A stretch of DNA of 56,613 nt, from the NCBI GenBank assembly GCA_024643795.1, contig JAHEMF010000012.1:1-56613 (forward strand), given 5' to 3'. Position numbers and translations under genes: made by a program. This stretch comes from Bacteroidota bacterium. GTDB taxonomy: Bacteria; Bacteroidota; Bacteroidia; AKYH767-A; OLB10. The notes under the pieces were generated by a model, which had not been told where the DNA came from, did no database searches, and saw only the letters and a list, made by a program, of their open reading frames with translations. Positions 9,008 through 19,156 of the stretch are shown piece after piece. Each line of letters opens with the position of its first letter. Position 1 is the stretch's first letter.

Positions 9008-9481
9008 ATGAGAATACATCCAATAATCTTGCTGATTGCTTTTTTTCTATTTAGTGTTGACGCAAACTCAGCGGACTTAAAAGTTCCTCATTATGGAATT
9101 TCAGGATCATTTACCAAGCTAAAGCCAAGAATAAGAATTTACATAGGTACAACCAGACCACAGTGTAGTGGTAGAATAAACATTTGTGATATCATTTTGT
9201 TGGGCCGAGATTCTAAACCGGGTGATCAGGAATTGCTTGGTACTTGGGATACTGGACCAGGCAATGATCAGTTTATTCTTGAAATTAATATTTCATCAGA
9301 TATTTCACTTGTTACACTAAGGGAGTTGATCAACAGTGGAGGCTTTTTAATAACTCAGGAGTTCATGATCACTCCTGAGCTTGCCCTGCAGGTTGGATAT
9401 CAAGGTGACCTGCGAATAAAACCTGGATTGTATCAAGCTGAACAAAAAGGTGATTTACTATACATCTGTTTCAACAGATAG
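9008..9481 (+). CDS. Exported protein of unknown function
   Basis: 157 residues with a signal peptide (about 1-21, cleavage after NSA). The mature part has a cysteine pair C-S-G-R-I-N-I-C and ends with ITPELALQVGY...IKPGLYQ, which parallels ITQQLGMRSIT...LKGTYPV in the 7920 protein; the two are probably divergent paralogues. No recognised domain. Third gene of the exported cluster. Confidence 0.78.
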   Translation: MRIHPIILLIAFFLFSVDANSADLKVPHYGISGSFTKLKPRIRIYIGTTRPQCSGRINICDIILLGRDSKPGDQELLGTWDTGPGNDQFILEINISSDISLVTLRELINSGGFLITQEFMITPELALQVGYQGDLRIKPGLYQAEQKGDLLYICFNR

Positions 9482-9494
9482 GATTCGCAAGCTA

Positions 9495-10379
9495 ATGAAC
9501 ATGTTGAGGCTGCTTTTAATATTTCTGCCATTGCTAGGATTTACTTATTCAGCATTTTCTGAAACAGGTGATGAAAGATATGACAGATTATTTTTAGGAG
9601 CCTCAGCATCTTTTACCAGCTTAAATAATTGGGGTAATAATGACATTACAACATTTTCAACTCTTGCTTCCCTGGATTATCGTTCATCAGTTGACTATGT
9701 TGGATCATCAGTTTTTAAGTCCCTGCAATTTGAGCTCGGTATGATAAAATATGCAGATAGTACATGGACTAAGTCGTCAGATCTTATCAGACTTAATTGC
9801 CAGTACAGGCAACAAAAGCGATCAGTAATGGTCAATTATTCTATTATGCTCCAAACTCAATTGCTGAACAGCTATAGTTATGAATTTTCAGAATCGGAAT
9901 TCAAGAAAGTTCAAACAGGAGGGCTGTTTTTGCCCTTTCAGCTCGAAATAGGTTACGGGCTTGCCTGGCGGTTTTGGACTTATAGCACTGTATCAATATC
10001 AATGGCAACGGTTAAGTTGTCTTTGTACCCAGAAATTGATGCACGGAGGATCATAGCAATTGGCGATGAAGTTGCAAAAACAAGACGGGGAGTTTTGTTT
10101 ATGGAATATGGGTTTTCAGGTTCATGGTATATCAATAAATCTTTAAATGAAAGATTGGAGTGGAAAAGTAACGGGAATTTTTTCGGAAATGGCCTGAGTC
10201 GAAGTAAATTTCAACTCAGTGTATCCAATCAGCTCAGTTTTACCATTTGGAAATATTTGAAACTCATTTTGGATTCCCGGTTGAATTACTATCCTGCATA
10301 TTCATATAAAATGCAATTCAGGAATGAAATATTATTAGGATGGTATTTTGATTCATCCCTTCTGAAGAATAAGAAATAA
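9495..10379 (+). CDS. DUF3078-like outer-membrane protein
   Basis: 294 residues from the chosen ATG at 9495 (an ATG at 9501 is equally possible). An upstream in-frame ATG at 9450 would overlap the previous gene and put 15 polar residues ahead of the signal peptide, so I reject it. The signal peptide (MNMLRLLLIFLPLLGF...) is followed by alternating polar/hydrophobic strands typical of a beta barrel; the N-terminal NNWGNNDITTFSTLASLDY and the LQTQLLNSYSY stretch resemble the Bacteroidota DUF3078 family. It ends exactly where the convergent adhesin gene ends. Role unknown; an outer-membrane location is likely. Confidence 0.75.
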   Translation: MNMLRLLLIFLPLLGFTYSAFSETGDERYDRLFLGASASFTSLNNWGNNDITTFSTLASLDYRSSVDYVGSSVFKSLQFELGMIKYADSTWTKSSDLIRLNCQYRQQKRSVMVNYSIMLQTQLLNSYSYEFSESEFKKVQTGGLFLPFQLEIGYGLAWRFWTYSTVSISMATVKLSLYPEIDARRIIAIGDEVAKTRRGVLFMEYGFSGSWYINKSLNERLEWKSNGNFFGNGLSRSKFQLSVSNQLSFTIWKYLKLILDSRLNYYPAYSYKMQFRNEILLGWYFDSSLLKNKK

Positions 10380-13300
10380 TTAACGGATAAGGGTAACTGT
10401 TCCTGTCTTGATCCCGGAGCCCTGATCATTCAGCACTTTGAGTTGGTAAACATAAACTCCTTCGGGTGCTGGATTTCCACTAGCAGTGTTACCATCCCAC
10501 AAACTTAATGCAGCTGCAGAATTAAAGACCTGCTGTCCCCAGCGGTTATAAATCACAAGATCATATGCTGATACAGAATAGCCGACGGGTCCAAAATAAT
10601 CGTTGTGTCCATCATTGTTTGGAGTAAATGAATTTGGAATGTAATAAATAACAACATTTTCAACATTAACTAAGGTTGATGATGAATCAACACATCCTTT
10701 ATCACTTGTTACAATAAGTCCAACTTCAAATAGTCCGGGCTCAAGATAAGTATGCGTTGGATTTTGATCAAAGGATGATTCGCCGTCTCCAAAACTCCAC
10801 AACCATGAGAATGAATGAGTAGATTGATCTACAAAATCGAAAAATGGATTTAAAATCGTTGCAGATGGAGGAACAACACTGAATATCACATCCGGTAAAG
10901 GATTAACTGTAACAGTATGGGCTACCATTTGTGTTGTTGAACATGAGTCATTTACAGTTAATACATATGTTGTGGTTGAGTCAGGAGATAGAGTGTGAGA
11001 TGACACAGGCGGCAATGAATTGTTCCATGAATAATAATAGGGACCTCCGTTTCCGCCTGTTGCATTTCCTGTTAGTACAAATGACATGCCTTCACAGATT
11101 TCGCTTACTGAAACTATTTCTGGTTGTAATGCAGGGTAGCGGTCAATAATCAATATATTAGATACAGCAGGGTTGAACAATAAACACTGCTCGGTAGATG
11201 TCATTTGTAATGATAATGTATCGCCATCTAGAAACGTTGAGCTGATAAGAGTGTCATTATTTGATCCTATGGGTACGCTGTTTAAGAACCACTGGTATGA
11301 GGGGTTAGCCCCGCCATTTATTGTTGCGGCTGAGTATGTAATACTTGTGCCATCACAAAAGATTCCCGGAGGGTTGGCACTGATAGTAGTGGTAGGTGTG
11401 AGTAAAGGCTTGATCTGTGCAACCACCAGGTTCGAAGTGTCAGTTACAGGCAGTGCGCAAAATGCGGATGAGGTAAGCACAGCAGTGATTATATCTCCGT
11501 TAGAGAATGAGTTTCCTGAAAACATTTGACCTGTAGATCCTGTGTTGATTCCGTTGACAAACCATTCTATGTTTGGTAAACTTCCACCTGCCTGAAGTGA
11601 TGAAGTAAAAAATAGAGAATCGCCATCACAAACGCTGCCCTGAGGTAATAAACTGATGGTAATATCCGGAGTAACATTTGGTGATATTTGAATGTTGATC
11701 TGATTTGAAAATACTACCGCTGAGGTTACACACTGTTCGCTGCTTGTGAGTTTGAGCCAGATCAAGTCACCGTTAACTAATGATGAGGATGTGAATATTG
11801 GAGTATTGCCCCCGACCGTAGTTCCATTTAATTTCCATTCATATAATGGATTTGTCCCTTCATTGGCTACAGTTGAATTGATTGTGATTAATGTGCCAGG
11901 GCAGTAGGGTCCTGGTGGATTTGCTGCAATAGATACGGTAGGTGTAAGGTTGGGATTAACATCTGTAATAATAATATTAGAACTGTCAGTAGCAATGGCA
12001 AGGCATTGTTCTGAAGAAGTGATTACCACCTGAACAGTATCGCCATCATTCAGTGTAGCAGTATAAGATGCTGAATTGCTGCCCGTAGAATTGCCATTCA
12101 GCAACCATTGATATCCGGGAGTTGTTCCAATATTGGTTCCGCTTGCTGTAAAAGTTAGTGGATCTCCATCACATACAGGGCCTGCAGGAAAAACATTTAT
12201 TGTTGCCTGCGGCGTCAATAAGGGTTTAACAACCATTATAATTTCATTCGAAATTGCCGTGGCTGGCGACACACATGTTGCATTGCTTGTGAGTACAACT
12301 CTTACAACGTCTCCATTTGCTAATGTAGTAGAACTGAATGTATTCCCTGATCCTGACACTACTCCGTTCACTTGCCATTGATATATTGGTGCACTACCAC
12401 CATTTACGGAAAGTGCTGTGAAAGTAACATTGTCGCCAATGCAAATAGGTCCGGTTGGTAGCGCTGTAATACTAACCGCCGGTACCGGTATGGGTATAAG
12501 ATTTAGTGAAATAACATTCGACAACACAGTTGGTGGTACTGGGCACGAAGCTGATGATATCATCCGAAGTCTTACAAAATCACCATTTACAAGTGATGAA
12601 GTAGTGAAGGTTGGTGAGTTGGGTCCGGTTACAGTGCCGTTTACCAGCCATTCATATACAGGGTTGGCCCCACCAAAGGTGGAGTTTGCGGTGAATGTAA
12701 GAGGTGTGCCCTCACAAACAGGCAGGTTTGGTGCAACTGATATGGCTACTGTCGGATTTACTGTGTTCAGAACAGTCATTACAGCTACATTGGATATACT
12801 GTTGATTGGTGAAACGCAAACTCCATTGGAAGTCATGGTCACTCTAACGGCATCCCCATTGGTAATAGTGCTGGTTGTATAGGTATTTGAATTTGTGCCG
12901 ACATTTCCACCGTTCAATTGCCATTGGAATGATGGTGTTGTACCACCATTGATTGGATTCGCTGTGAACGTTACCAGAGTACCCGGACAAATAGCACCTG
13001 CAGGATTTACAGAAATACTTACAGCTCCGTTGAGTGTTGGATTCACAGTCATTATAATAACATTGCTGGTGGCTGTTGCCGGAGCAGCGCAAGTAAGTGA
13101 TGATGTCAGAATTACCCTTACCTGATCCCCATTATTAAGGGCTGCCGTTGCAAATGACGGACTATTGGGGCCTGTATTGATGCCATTTATTTGCCATTGA
13201 TAAGTAGGTGCTGAGCCACCTAATATCGGGGTTGCAGTAAAGATCACATTGTCGTCTTTACAGATAGGTCCGCTAGGGTTTACATTTATTGTAACTGAAG

Positions 13301-15398
13301 GTGCTGAAGGTGCTGTTACCGTTATGGTAATGGTGTTTGAATTGGCTGTAGGTGTTGAAACACATGTCTCACTGGAAGTGAGAATTACAATCACAACATC
13401 ACCATTGTTCAAAGTACTTGAAGTGAAGGTGTTGCTGTTTGCACCTGCATTGACTCCATTTACCTGCCACTGATATGTCGGAGCAGCGCCTCCATTTGTA
13501 GGCCAGGCTGTGAATGTAACTGCTTGACCACTACAAATGGCCCCTGAATTATTTGATGTGATAGTCACTGAAGGTGTAACAACAGGACTAACATTCATAT
13601 TTATAACGTTTGATGTTGCTGCAGGGCATGCTGCACTTGCGGTTAATGACACACCAACCTGGCTTCCTGCTGTTAATGATGATGATGAATATGATGTACT
13701 GTTCGCTCCTACGTTAGCACCATTTACTATCCATTGATATACAGGTGTTGGTCCTGGATTAACAGGTACTGCCGTAAAAGTTACAGATGTGCCAAAACAT
13801 ATGGATCCGGCAGGTGCAGCAGAAATACTTACCTCAGGTGCCAATGTTGGATTAACATTTACTACCACAGGCGGTGAAAAAGCGGTGTTTGTTGTTACAC
13901 AAGCTGAATTTGATGTTAGTGAAACGGTGATAATGTCACCATCATTTAGTGTAGAAGAGGTATAGGTTGGACTATTGGTTCCAATATTAACACCATTCAG
14001 TTGCCACTGGAAGGCCGGAGAGGTTCCGCCAAATGTTGGCAATGCAGTGAAGGTCACCTGTGTGCCTGAACAGATCGGGTTAGGAGGATCTTGCATAATT
14101 GTAACTGCAGGTTGAGGCGTGCCTACAAACGGAGTTACAGTTATGCTATATATAATGTTGGTAGTCTTTGGCGGACAACCGTTATCGGTGCCTGAAACAT
14201 TAAATTGGTAGGGTGCAGAATTAGCTTGTCCGCAATCAGTGCTCCAACAGAACTGAGCATATGCTATGTTATCATCAGCTACAGGTGAAAGAGTTGCGGG
14301 AGGATTAACAATGGCTGGATTAAAAATATTTCCTGTGGCGCTAACGTACAAGCTGTCGCCGTTAGGATCGGTCATTATAACTGGAAAGCATAATGTTTGT
14401 CCTTCTGTTATGGTATAATTTAATATGCCGCTACCATTAGATGTTGAAAGTACAGGTGGATTGTTGGGAGGGCATGCTATTGCTATCAACTGTAGGTCTC
14501 GTCGGATTGTGGATATAAGTACTCCATTTCTGTATTCTTTTATCTCAATTGCTACAACATAAAATCCCTGATTTGGAATGCTGTATTGAGTGAGTCCGGT
14601 TTGTGAGTTGATATTAGCGTATCCACCTGCCCCAAAAGGCGATGGCATATTATAACCTGGGTTGTAAAGTACGCCCGGGATAGGCCATATGTATGGATTG
14701 TTGTCAACAAAAGGATCGGGTATCGGATTGCCGGTTCCAGAGTATCCGCTATATGGGATCTCAAATGAATAAACTAGTGAATCGCCATCCGGATCATATG
14801 CATTGTTCACAATTGATACAGTATCGTTAGTGCACATATACGGAACAGGTATATCACTGAACTGAGGTGAAGAATTTATGGTTCCTGCCGGCGGAATAAA
14901 ACAATAATAGGTTTGTCCCACACCTCCCGGATTATTAAGGTTTGCAATGTTGCCATTTCTGCAGCATCTTTCAACCATTATATGGTAGCCTCCTGTTGAG
15001 GGAGGTAGAGAAATGTCAGCTTCAAAAATACCTTCCTGTACACATACCGTCGTTGAAAAGTTGCAAGTGGGTCCTACAGAAGGCGGGTTGATAAATGTGC
15101 TGCTGGTAAGCAACAGGTCTTCAGTGGCAAACCAATTCTTGTCATCATTTGGGAAATTGATATCTTGCTCATAGATCCCCAAAAACATGGAATTATCTAG
15201 TGGGGCGGTTCCTCCGGCTGACGCATCACAATACCTGTATATCTTTAGGGTAATATGGTAATTATCGTTGCCTCCTGAACTGCCGGTATATTCATAGGTC
15301 ATGCTTCCACCCATCAGGTGAGTAGCATGAAGCTCAAATAGTGAGCAAAGAGCAAAAATTAAAAACAGGAGTGTTCTCCTGTAAATACCTATTGGCAT
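10380..15398 (-). CDS. Giant Ig-repeat adhesin-like protein with T9SS C-terminal domain
   Basis: 1672 residues. A signal peptide (to about residue 25) is followed by a roughly 390-residue N-terminal region (starting ATHLMGGSMTYEY) common in Bacteroidota surface proteins. Residues about 420-1420 are 11 tandem Ig-like repeats of about 91 residues, each with an N-terminal ICxG cysteine, a YQWQ/FQWQ motif, NG.xxGxNS, LxNGD and a second cysteine in SSxxC. A degenerate twelfth unit, a PKD domain (WLWSFGDGESS, THTY near 1530) and a CHU_C/gliding-motility C-terminal domain (IPNSFTPNNDGHND ... YNRWGQQVF ... GVYVYQLKV) complete it. The C-terminal domain marks export by the type IX system and surface attachment or release. 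Monocistronic; ligand unknown. Confidence 0.93.
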   Translation of the reverse strand: MPIGIYRRTLLFLIFALCSLFELHATHLMGGSMTYEYTGSSGGNDNYHITLKIYRYCDASAGGTAPLDNSMFLGIYEQDINFPNDDKNWFATEDLLLTSSTFINPPSVGPTCNFSTTVCVQEGIFEADISLPPSTGGYHIMVERCCRNGNIANLNNPGGVGQTYYCFIPPAGTINSSPQFSDIPVPYMCTNDTVSIVNNAYDPDGDSLVYSFEIPYSGYSGTGNPIPDPFVDNNPYIWPIPGVLYNPGYNMPSPFGAGGYANINSQTGLTQYSIPNQGFYVVAIEIKEYRNGVLISTIRRDLQLIAIACPPNNPPVLSTSNGSGILNYTITEGQTLCFPVIMTDPNGDSLYVSATGNIFNPAIVNPPATLSPVADDNIAYAQFCWSTDCGQANSAPYQFNVSGTDNGCPPKTTNIIYSITVTPFVGTPQPAVTIMQDPPNPICSGTQVTFTALPTFGGTSPAFQWQLNGVNIGTNSPTYTSSTLNDGDIITVSLTSNSACVTTNTAFSPPVVVNVNPTLAPEVSISAAPAGSICFGTSVTFTAVPVNPGPTPVYQWIVNGANVGANSTSYSSSSLTAGSQVGVSLTASAACPAATSNVINMNVSPVVTPSVTITSNNSGAICSGQAVTFTAWPTNGGAAPTYQWQVNGVNAGANSNTFTSSTLNNGDVVIVILTSSETCVSTPTANSNTITITVTAPSAPSVTINVNPSGPICKDDNVIFTATPILGGSAPTYQWQINGINTGPNSPSFATAALNNGDQVRVILTSSLTCAAPATATSNVIIMTVNPTLNGAVSISVNPAGAICPGTLVTFTANPINGGTTPSFQWQLNGGNVGTNSNTYTTSTITNGDAVRVTMTSNGVCVSPINSISNVAVMTVLNTVNPTVAISVAPNLPVCEGTPLTFTANSTFGGANPVYEWLVNGTVTGPNSPTFTTSSLVNGDFVRLRMISSASCPVPPTVLSNVISLNLIPIPVPAVSITALPTGPICIGDNVTFTALSVNGGSAPIYQWQVNGVVSGSGNTFSSTTLANGDVVRVVLTSNATCVSPATAISNEIIMVVKPLLTPQATINVFPAGPVCDGDPLTFTASGTNIGTTPGYQWLLNGNSTGSNSASYTATLNDGDTVQVVITSSEQCLAIATDSSNIIITDVNPNLTPTVSIAANPPGPYCPGTLITINSTVANEGTNPLYEWKLNGTTVGGNTPIFTSSSLVNGDLIWLKLTSSEQCVTSAVVFSNQINIQISPNVTPDITISLLPQGSVCDGDSLFFTSSLQAGGSLPNIEWFVNGINTGSTGQMFSGNSFSNGDIITAVLTSSAFCALPVTDTSNLVVAQIKPLLTPTTTISANPPGIFCDGTSITYSAATINGGANPSYQWFLNSVPIGSNNDTLISSTFLDGDTLSLQMTSTEQCLLFNPAVSNILIIDRYPALQPEIVSVSEICEGMSFVLTGNATGGNGGPYYYSWNNSLPPVSSHTLSPDSTTTYVLTVNDSCSTTQMVAHTVTVNPLPDVIFSVVPPSATILNPFFDFVDQSTHSFSWLWSFGDGESSFDQNPTHTYLEPGLFEVGLIVTSDKGCVDSSSTLVNVENVVIYYIPNSFTPNNDGHNDYFGPVGYSVSAYDLVIYNRWGQQVFNSAAALSLWDGNTASGNPAPEGVYVYQLKVLNDQGSGIKTGTVTLIR
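11142..14140 (-). repeat. Eleven tandem Ig-like coding repeats (about 273 bp each)
   Basis: In-frame repeats inside the adhesin gene. The units share protein motifs but have drifted at DNA level, so they look like old duplications rather than a recently expanded array. Their regular composition also produces several long spurious open frames on the plus strand. Confidence 0.85.
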
Positions 15399-15567
15399 AT
15401 TGCTGGTTATGAATTTTGTAATAAAGTTACGGAAAATTATAAACCCCTGAAAGTCACTATATTAAATATGACAAAAATATTATCATAGAATTGAGTTTGT
15501 TACATAAATGATGCATAATCCGCTCTTAATGAGTTTGTATATATTAACCAGAGGCACCGGATTTTCC

Positions 15568-15575
15568 TATTTTTG
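15568..15575 (+). promoter_or_regulatory. Candidate -7 box of pheT
   Basis: TATTTTTG matches TAnnTTTG exactly, 19 nt before the chosen pheT ATG at 15594. This placement supports the 15594 start over the in-frame ATG at 15573. Confidence 0.5.
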
Positions 15576-15593
15576 CCGCATAAACAAGTCAGA

Positions 15594-18029
15594 ATGAATA
15601 TATCATACAATTGGTTGGGGTCATATATCGACCACGGTATGGATGCTTTTGAGATGGCAGAACAGCTAACTTCCTGTGGCCTGGAAGTTGAATCGGTTGA
15701 GGAGTATGATTCAGTGCCCGGAGGATTGAAAGGGCTAGTGATTGGCCATGTACTTGAAACATGGAAACACCCTGATGCCGATAAATTAACTGTGACCAAA
15801 GTTGATGTTGGAGGCGGTCAGATAAATCAGATTGTCTGTGGTGCTCCCAATGTTGCAAAAGATCAGTTTGTAGTGGTTGCCTTACCGGGAACAAAGATCT
15901 ATCCTGTAAATGGTGAATCATTCGAGATCAGGAAAGCCAAAATAAGAGGTGAACTTTCCGAAGGTATGATCTGCGCGGAAGATGAAATAGGTTTGGGAAC
16001 TTCACATGAAGGGATCATAATATTAACAGAAAAGGTTGCTGCCGGAACACCCGCAAATGAGTACTTCAGACTTGAGTCAGATCACATACTTTCAATAGGG
16101 CTTACTCCTAACCGGGCTGATGCTGTTTCGCATATAGGCGTAGCACGTGACCTGTCGGCTTTGCTGCGAACAAGAAAAGATGTTGAGAGGAAAGTGCTGT
16201 GGCCTGAAATAAATGCCTTTGCTGCTCCAGAAAAAATACCTGTAATAGATGTTCAAGTAAAAAGCAAGGATTGTGTCAGATATTCCGGCGTTCACTTGAG
16301 AAATATTAATGTTTCTGAATCACCTGATTGGTTGAAAAGCAGATTGCTTTCGGTTGGATTACATCCTATTAATAATATTGTGGATATCACAAACTTTGTT
16401 CAATATGAGATGGGACAGCCATTGCACGCATTTGATGCAAGTAAGATAAAGGGTAGAAAAGTTGTTGTTAGATCAGCTCGCAAGGGTGAAAAGTTTGTTA
16501 CTCTTGATGAAGTTGAACGTGAGTTGAAAGGCAGTGAGCTAATGATCTGTGATACTGATAACGGCATGTGCATAGCAGGAGTGTTTGGAGGACTGAATAG
16601 TGGCGTGTCTTCAGAAACAACTGAAGTATTTCTTGAAAGTGCATGTTTCGATCCGGTTAGTATCCGTAAAACATCAAAAGTGCATGGGTTAAAAACAGAT
16701 GCTTCTTTCAGATTTGAAAGAGGGACTGACCCTGATGTCACCATTGCTGCATTGAAAAGAGCTTCGCTATTGATTGCAGAGATTTGCGGCGGTGAGGTTA
16801 GCTCATCAGTTATCGATATCTATACTGAACCGGTCCGGTTTCATGATGTTAAAGTTTCACTCAACCGGATCAATCAACTCAATGGCTTAAATACAAGCCC
16901 GGATAAGTTTGAGAAAATACTTAGTTCTCTTGAAATAAAAGCATTAAAGGAAAGTACAGGCATTTACAACTTGCAGGTGCCCCCATATCGTGTTGATGTG
17001 CGCAGAGAAGCCGATATAGCCGAAGAAGTTATACGTCTTACGGGATATGATGAGGTGCCGCTTCCAGAAAGAATGCATATGCCAATGCCTGCTGTTGCGG
17101 GTAATTCACCAGATAAAGTAAGAAGGAAGCTTCTGGATTTTTTAGTGGCAAATGGATTCACTGAAGTGATGAATAATTCACTTACAACTTCCTCTCATTC
17201 AAAGCAAGTGGCCAATAACATATCAATCCCTGCCGTTATCAGAAATCCGTTGAGTAAGGATCTGGATATATTGAGAACTCATATGCTTTTCCCGATGCTT
17301 CAAACGGCCGTTTATAATTCTAACAGAAAACGACCGGACTTAAGATTAGTTGAAAATGGTTTTGTGTATTCGTTTGCGGATGGTAAGTATTCCGAATCTG
17401 AAAAAACATCTATTTTATTCTGTGGCAACAGATATCCTGAAAACTGGATGAATGATAATAAAGGATATACCCCATACTACATAAAGTCTGTTCTGAATTC
17501 AACGCTACATTCTTTTGGGTTTAATGTAACGCAGTTAACGTATACTCCTTTTCAACATGACCTGATGAATACTTGTATGCAAGTATCTGTTGATGCAAAA
17601 GTTATTGGATACGCTGGCAAAATTTTGACTGGAATTGTAAGGGAATTCGATCTGACCGGAGATGTGTGGTATGGTGAGTTGGATATGAGTGCGTTATATA
17701 AGAAGGTGTTGAAGGTGAGTGGTCAGATAGCAGAACCTCCTAAATATCCGGAAGTAAGACGTGATCTTTCTCTGATACTGGATAAGAACCTTGAATTTGC
17801 ACAGCTCGAAAACATGGCTTATCAAACAGAACGAAAGCTTCTGAGAAGTGTAAACCTATTTGATATTTACGAAGGCGACCGGATCGAAAAAGGAAAGAAA
17901 TCTTATGCCATGAGTTTTCATTTGAGAGATGATGAGAAGACTCTTACTGATAAGGATATCGAAAAGGTTATGAATAAGCTTATGGCCAATTTTGAGAGTA
18001 AACTAGGCGCGATAGTCAGGAAGAGCTAA
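15594..18029 (+). CDS. pheT: Phenylalanine-tRNA ligase beta subunit
   Basis: 811 residues from ATG 15594; the in-frame ATG at 15573 falls inside the likely promoter and adds seven residues absent from the family (normal start MNISYNWL). Beta subunit of the alpha2-beta2 enzyme that charges tRNA-Phe. Domains in order: tRNA-binding OB domain (about 39-150, GHVLETWKHPDADKL, IVCGAPN), B3/B4 editing domain (about 210-400, with INNIVDITNFV and GQPLHAFDA), B5 domain (about 400-475), catalytic-like core, and C-terminal anticodon-binding FDX-ACB domain (KYPEVRRDLSLIL). The alpha subunit gene pheS is not in this window, so the two genes are unlinked here. Confidence 0.97.
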   Translation: MNISYNWLGSYIDHGMDAFEMAEQLTSCGLEVESVEEYDSVPGGLKGLVIGHVLETWKHPDADKLTVTKVDVGGGQINQIVCGAPNVAKDQFVVVALPGTKIYPVNGESFEIRKAKIRGELSEGMICAEDEIGLGTSHEGIIILTEKVAAGTPANEYFRLESDHILSIGLTPNRADAVSHIGVARDLSALLRTRKDVERKVLWPEINAFAAPEKIPVIDVQVKSKDCVRYSGVHLRNINVSESPDWLKSRLLSVGLHPINNIVDITNFVQYEMGQPLHAFDASKIKGRKVVVRSARKGEKFVTLDEVERELKGSELMICDTDNGMCIAGVFGGLNSGVSSETTEVFLESACFDPVSIRKTSKVHGLKTDASFRFERGTDPDVTIAALKRASLLIAEICGGEVSSSVIDIYTEPVRFHDVKVSLNRINQLNGLNTSPDKFEKILSSLEIKALKESTGIYNLQVPPYRVDVRREADIAEEVIRLTGYDEVPLPERMHMPMPAVAGNSPDKVRRKLLDFLVANGFTEVMNNSLTTSSHSKQVANNISIPAVIRNPLSKDLDILRTHMLFPMLQTAVYNSNRKRPDLRLVENGFVYSFADGKYSESEKTSILFCGNRYPENWMNDNKGYTPYYIKSVLNSTLHSFGFNVTQLTYTPFQHDLMNTCMQVSVDAKVIGYAGKILTGIVREFDLTGDVWYGELDMSALYKKVLKVSGQIAEPPKYPEVRRDLSLILDKNLEFAQLENMAYQTERKLLRSVNLFDIYEGDRIEKGKKSYAMSFHLRDDEKTLTDKDIEKVMNKLMANFESKLGAIVRKS

Positions 18030-18101
18030 AATTAGATGCTTCTGATTTTTGGCATTTCAATTATACCGGTATGTTTGCCTGATAATAAAAACTTCTAAAG
18101 C

Positions 18102-19103
18102 ATGAATGTTTACCGTCATTCTATCATTTTATTTTTCTTTTCAGTCATTTCATGCGGGCCTAAAACCCCGGATACTGAAGAGCTAAAACAAAAGTTTGGT
18201 GATTTTGCAGGTGGAACTATAAAAATGCTGCCGGTTGATTATACCCAGACCCCTATCAACAAAAAGATTGACCATCACCCTGAAGATTTCACATTTCTTA
18301 ATGAAGTGGATATTTATTCCATGGCACATTTAAGTGATGGAAATTTTGTGACAGGTTTTGTGGTGAAACCAAAAACTCCAGGCAATTATCCGTGCATAAT
18401 ATTGAACAGAGGAGGTAATCGTGAGCTTGGTAGGCTGCTGGTTGCAACTGCAGTGGAGGTGATGGCCCCTCTAGCTGCCAAAGGATATATTGTAGCTGCT
18501 ACCAACTACAGAGGGAATAGTGGAAGTGAAGGGAAAGAGGAATTTGGTGGTGCCGATGTGAATGATGTATTAAACCTCATCAACAGCATGTCTGAAATTG
18601 AATCGGCAGATACTTCAAGAGTTGGATTGCTGGGAATAAGCAGAGGGGGAATGATGAACTACCTGACGCTGAAGCAAACTAAAAATTCTAACATCAAAAC
18701 CGCAGCTTCAATTGGTGGCATAACAGATCTTGGTTTAACAATTGAACATCACCGGGAAATAGGACATGTGGCTGATGAGTTGATACCCGGATACAAAGAC
18801 CACATTCTCGAAAGTAATATTGAGCGGTCTGCAAATTATTGGGTCTATGATTTACCTGCCAGTGTCCCGTTGCTGATCATGCACAGTAAAATGGATGATC
18901 ATGTATATTATTCTCAGGCTTTGACATTTGCAGATAGTTTGGAACATTACGGAATACCTTATTCTCTGATGAGTTTTGAAAATGATAAACACGGTTTAGT
19001 TGAACATAAAGATCTTGTATTTAATACGACAGTAACCTGGTTCAATAGATATGTAAGAGATGGCGTTTCATTTGAAGAGGTAAATAAACGGACCAACTAT
19101 TAA
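18102..19103 (+). CDS. Alpha/beta hydrolase lipoprotein, S9 peptidase-like
   Basis: 333 residues. Signal peptide with lipobox VISC, giving a lipidated Cys18, so it is probably an envelope-anchored enzyme. The hydrolase core has ILNRGGN (oxyanion region), the nucleophile elbow GISRGG with Ser180, acid Asp265/266 in SKMDDHV and His297 in NDKHGLV, the arrangement of prolyl-oligopeptidase-type serine hydrolases. There is no N-terminal propeller, so it may be an esterase or a short-peptide hydrolase; substrate unknown. It lies 72 nt after pheT with no shared theme. Confidence 0.85.
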   Translation: MNVYRHSIILFFFSVISCGPKTPDTEELKQKFGDFAGGTIKMLPVDYTQTPINKKIDHHPEDFTFLNEVDIYSMAHLSDGNFVTGFVVKPKTPGNYPCIILNRGGNRELGRLLVATAVEVMAPLAAKGYIVAATNYRGNSGSEGKEEFGGADVNDVLNLINSMSEIESADTSRVGLLGISRGGMMNYLTLKQTKNSNIKTAASIGGITDLGLTIEHHREIGHVADELIPGYKDHILESNIERSANYWVYDLPASVPLLIMHSKMDDHVYYSQALTFADSLEHYGIPYSLMSFENDKHGLVEHKDLVFNTTVTWFNRYVRDGVSFEEVNKRTNY

Positions 19104-19156
19104 ATACTATCTTTTTATTTTTTGATTCACCATTCGCATAACCAAACACAAATTTC

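Noticed and set aside
12418-12882. Long plus-strand open frame opposite the adhesin gene
   Set aside because: It lies inside the Ig-repeat region and mirrors the repetitive composition; similar frames recur opposite other repeats, with no signal or domain.
11142-14140. Possible CRISPR-like array because of regular spacing
   Set aside because: The about 273-bp period is an in-frame protein repeat without short conserved repeats and unique spacers.
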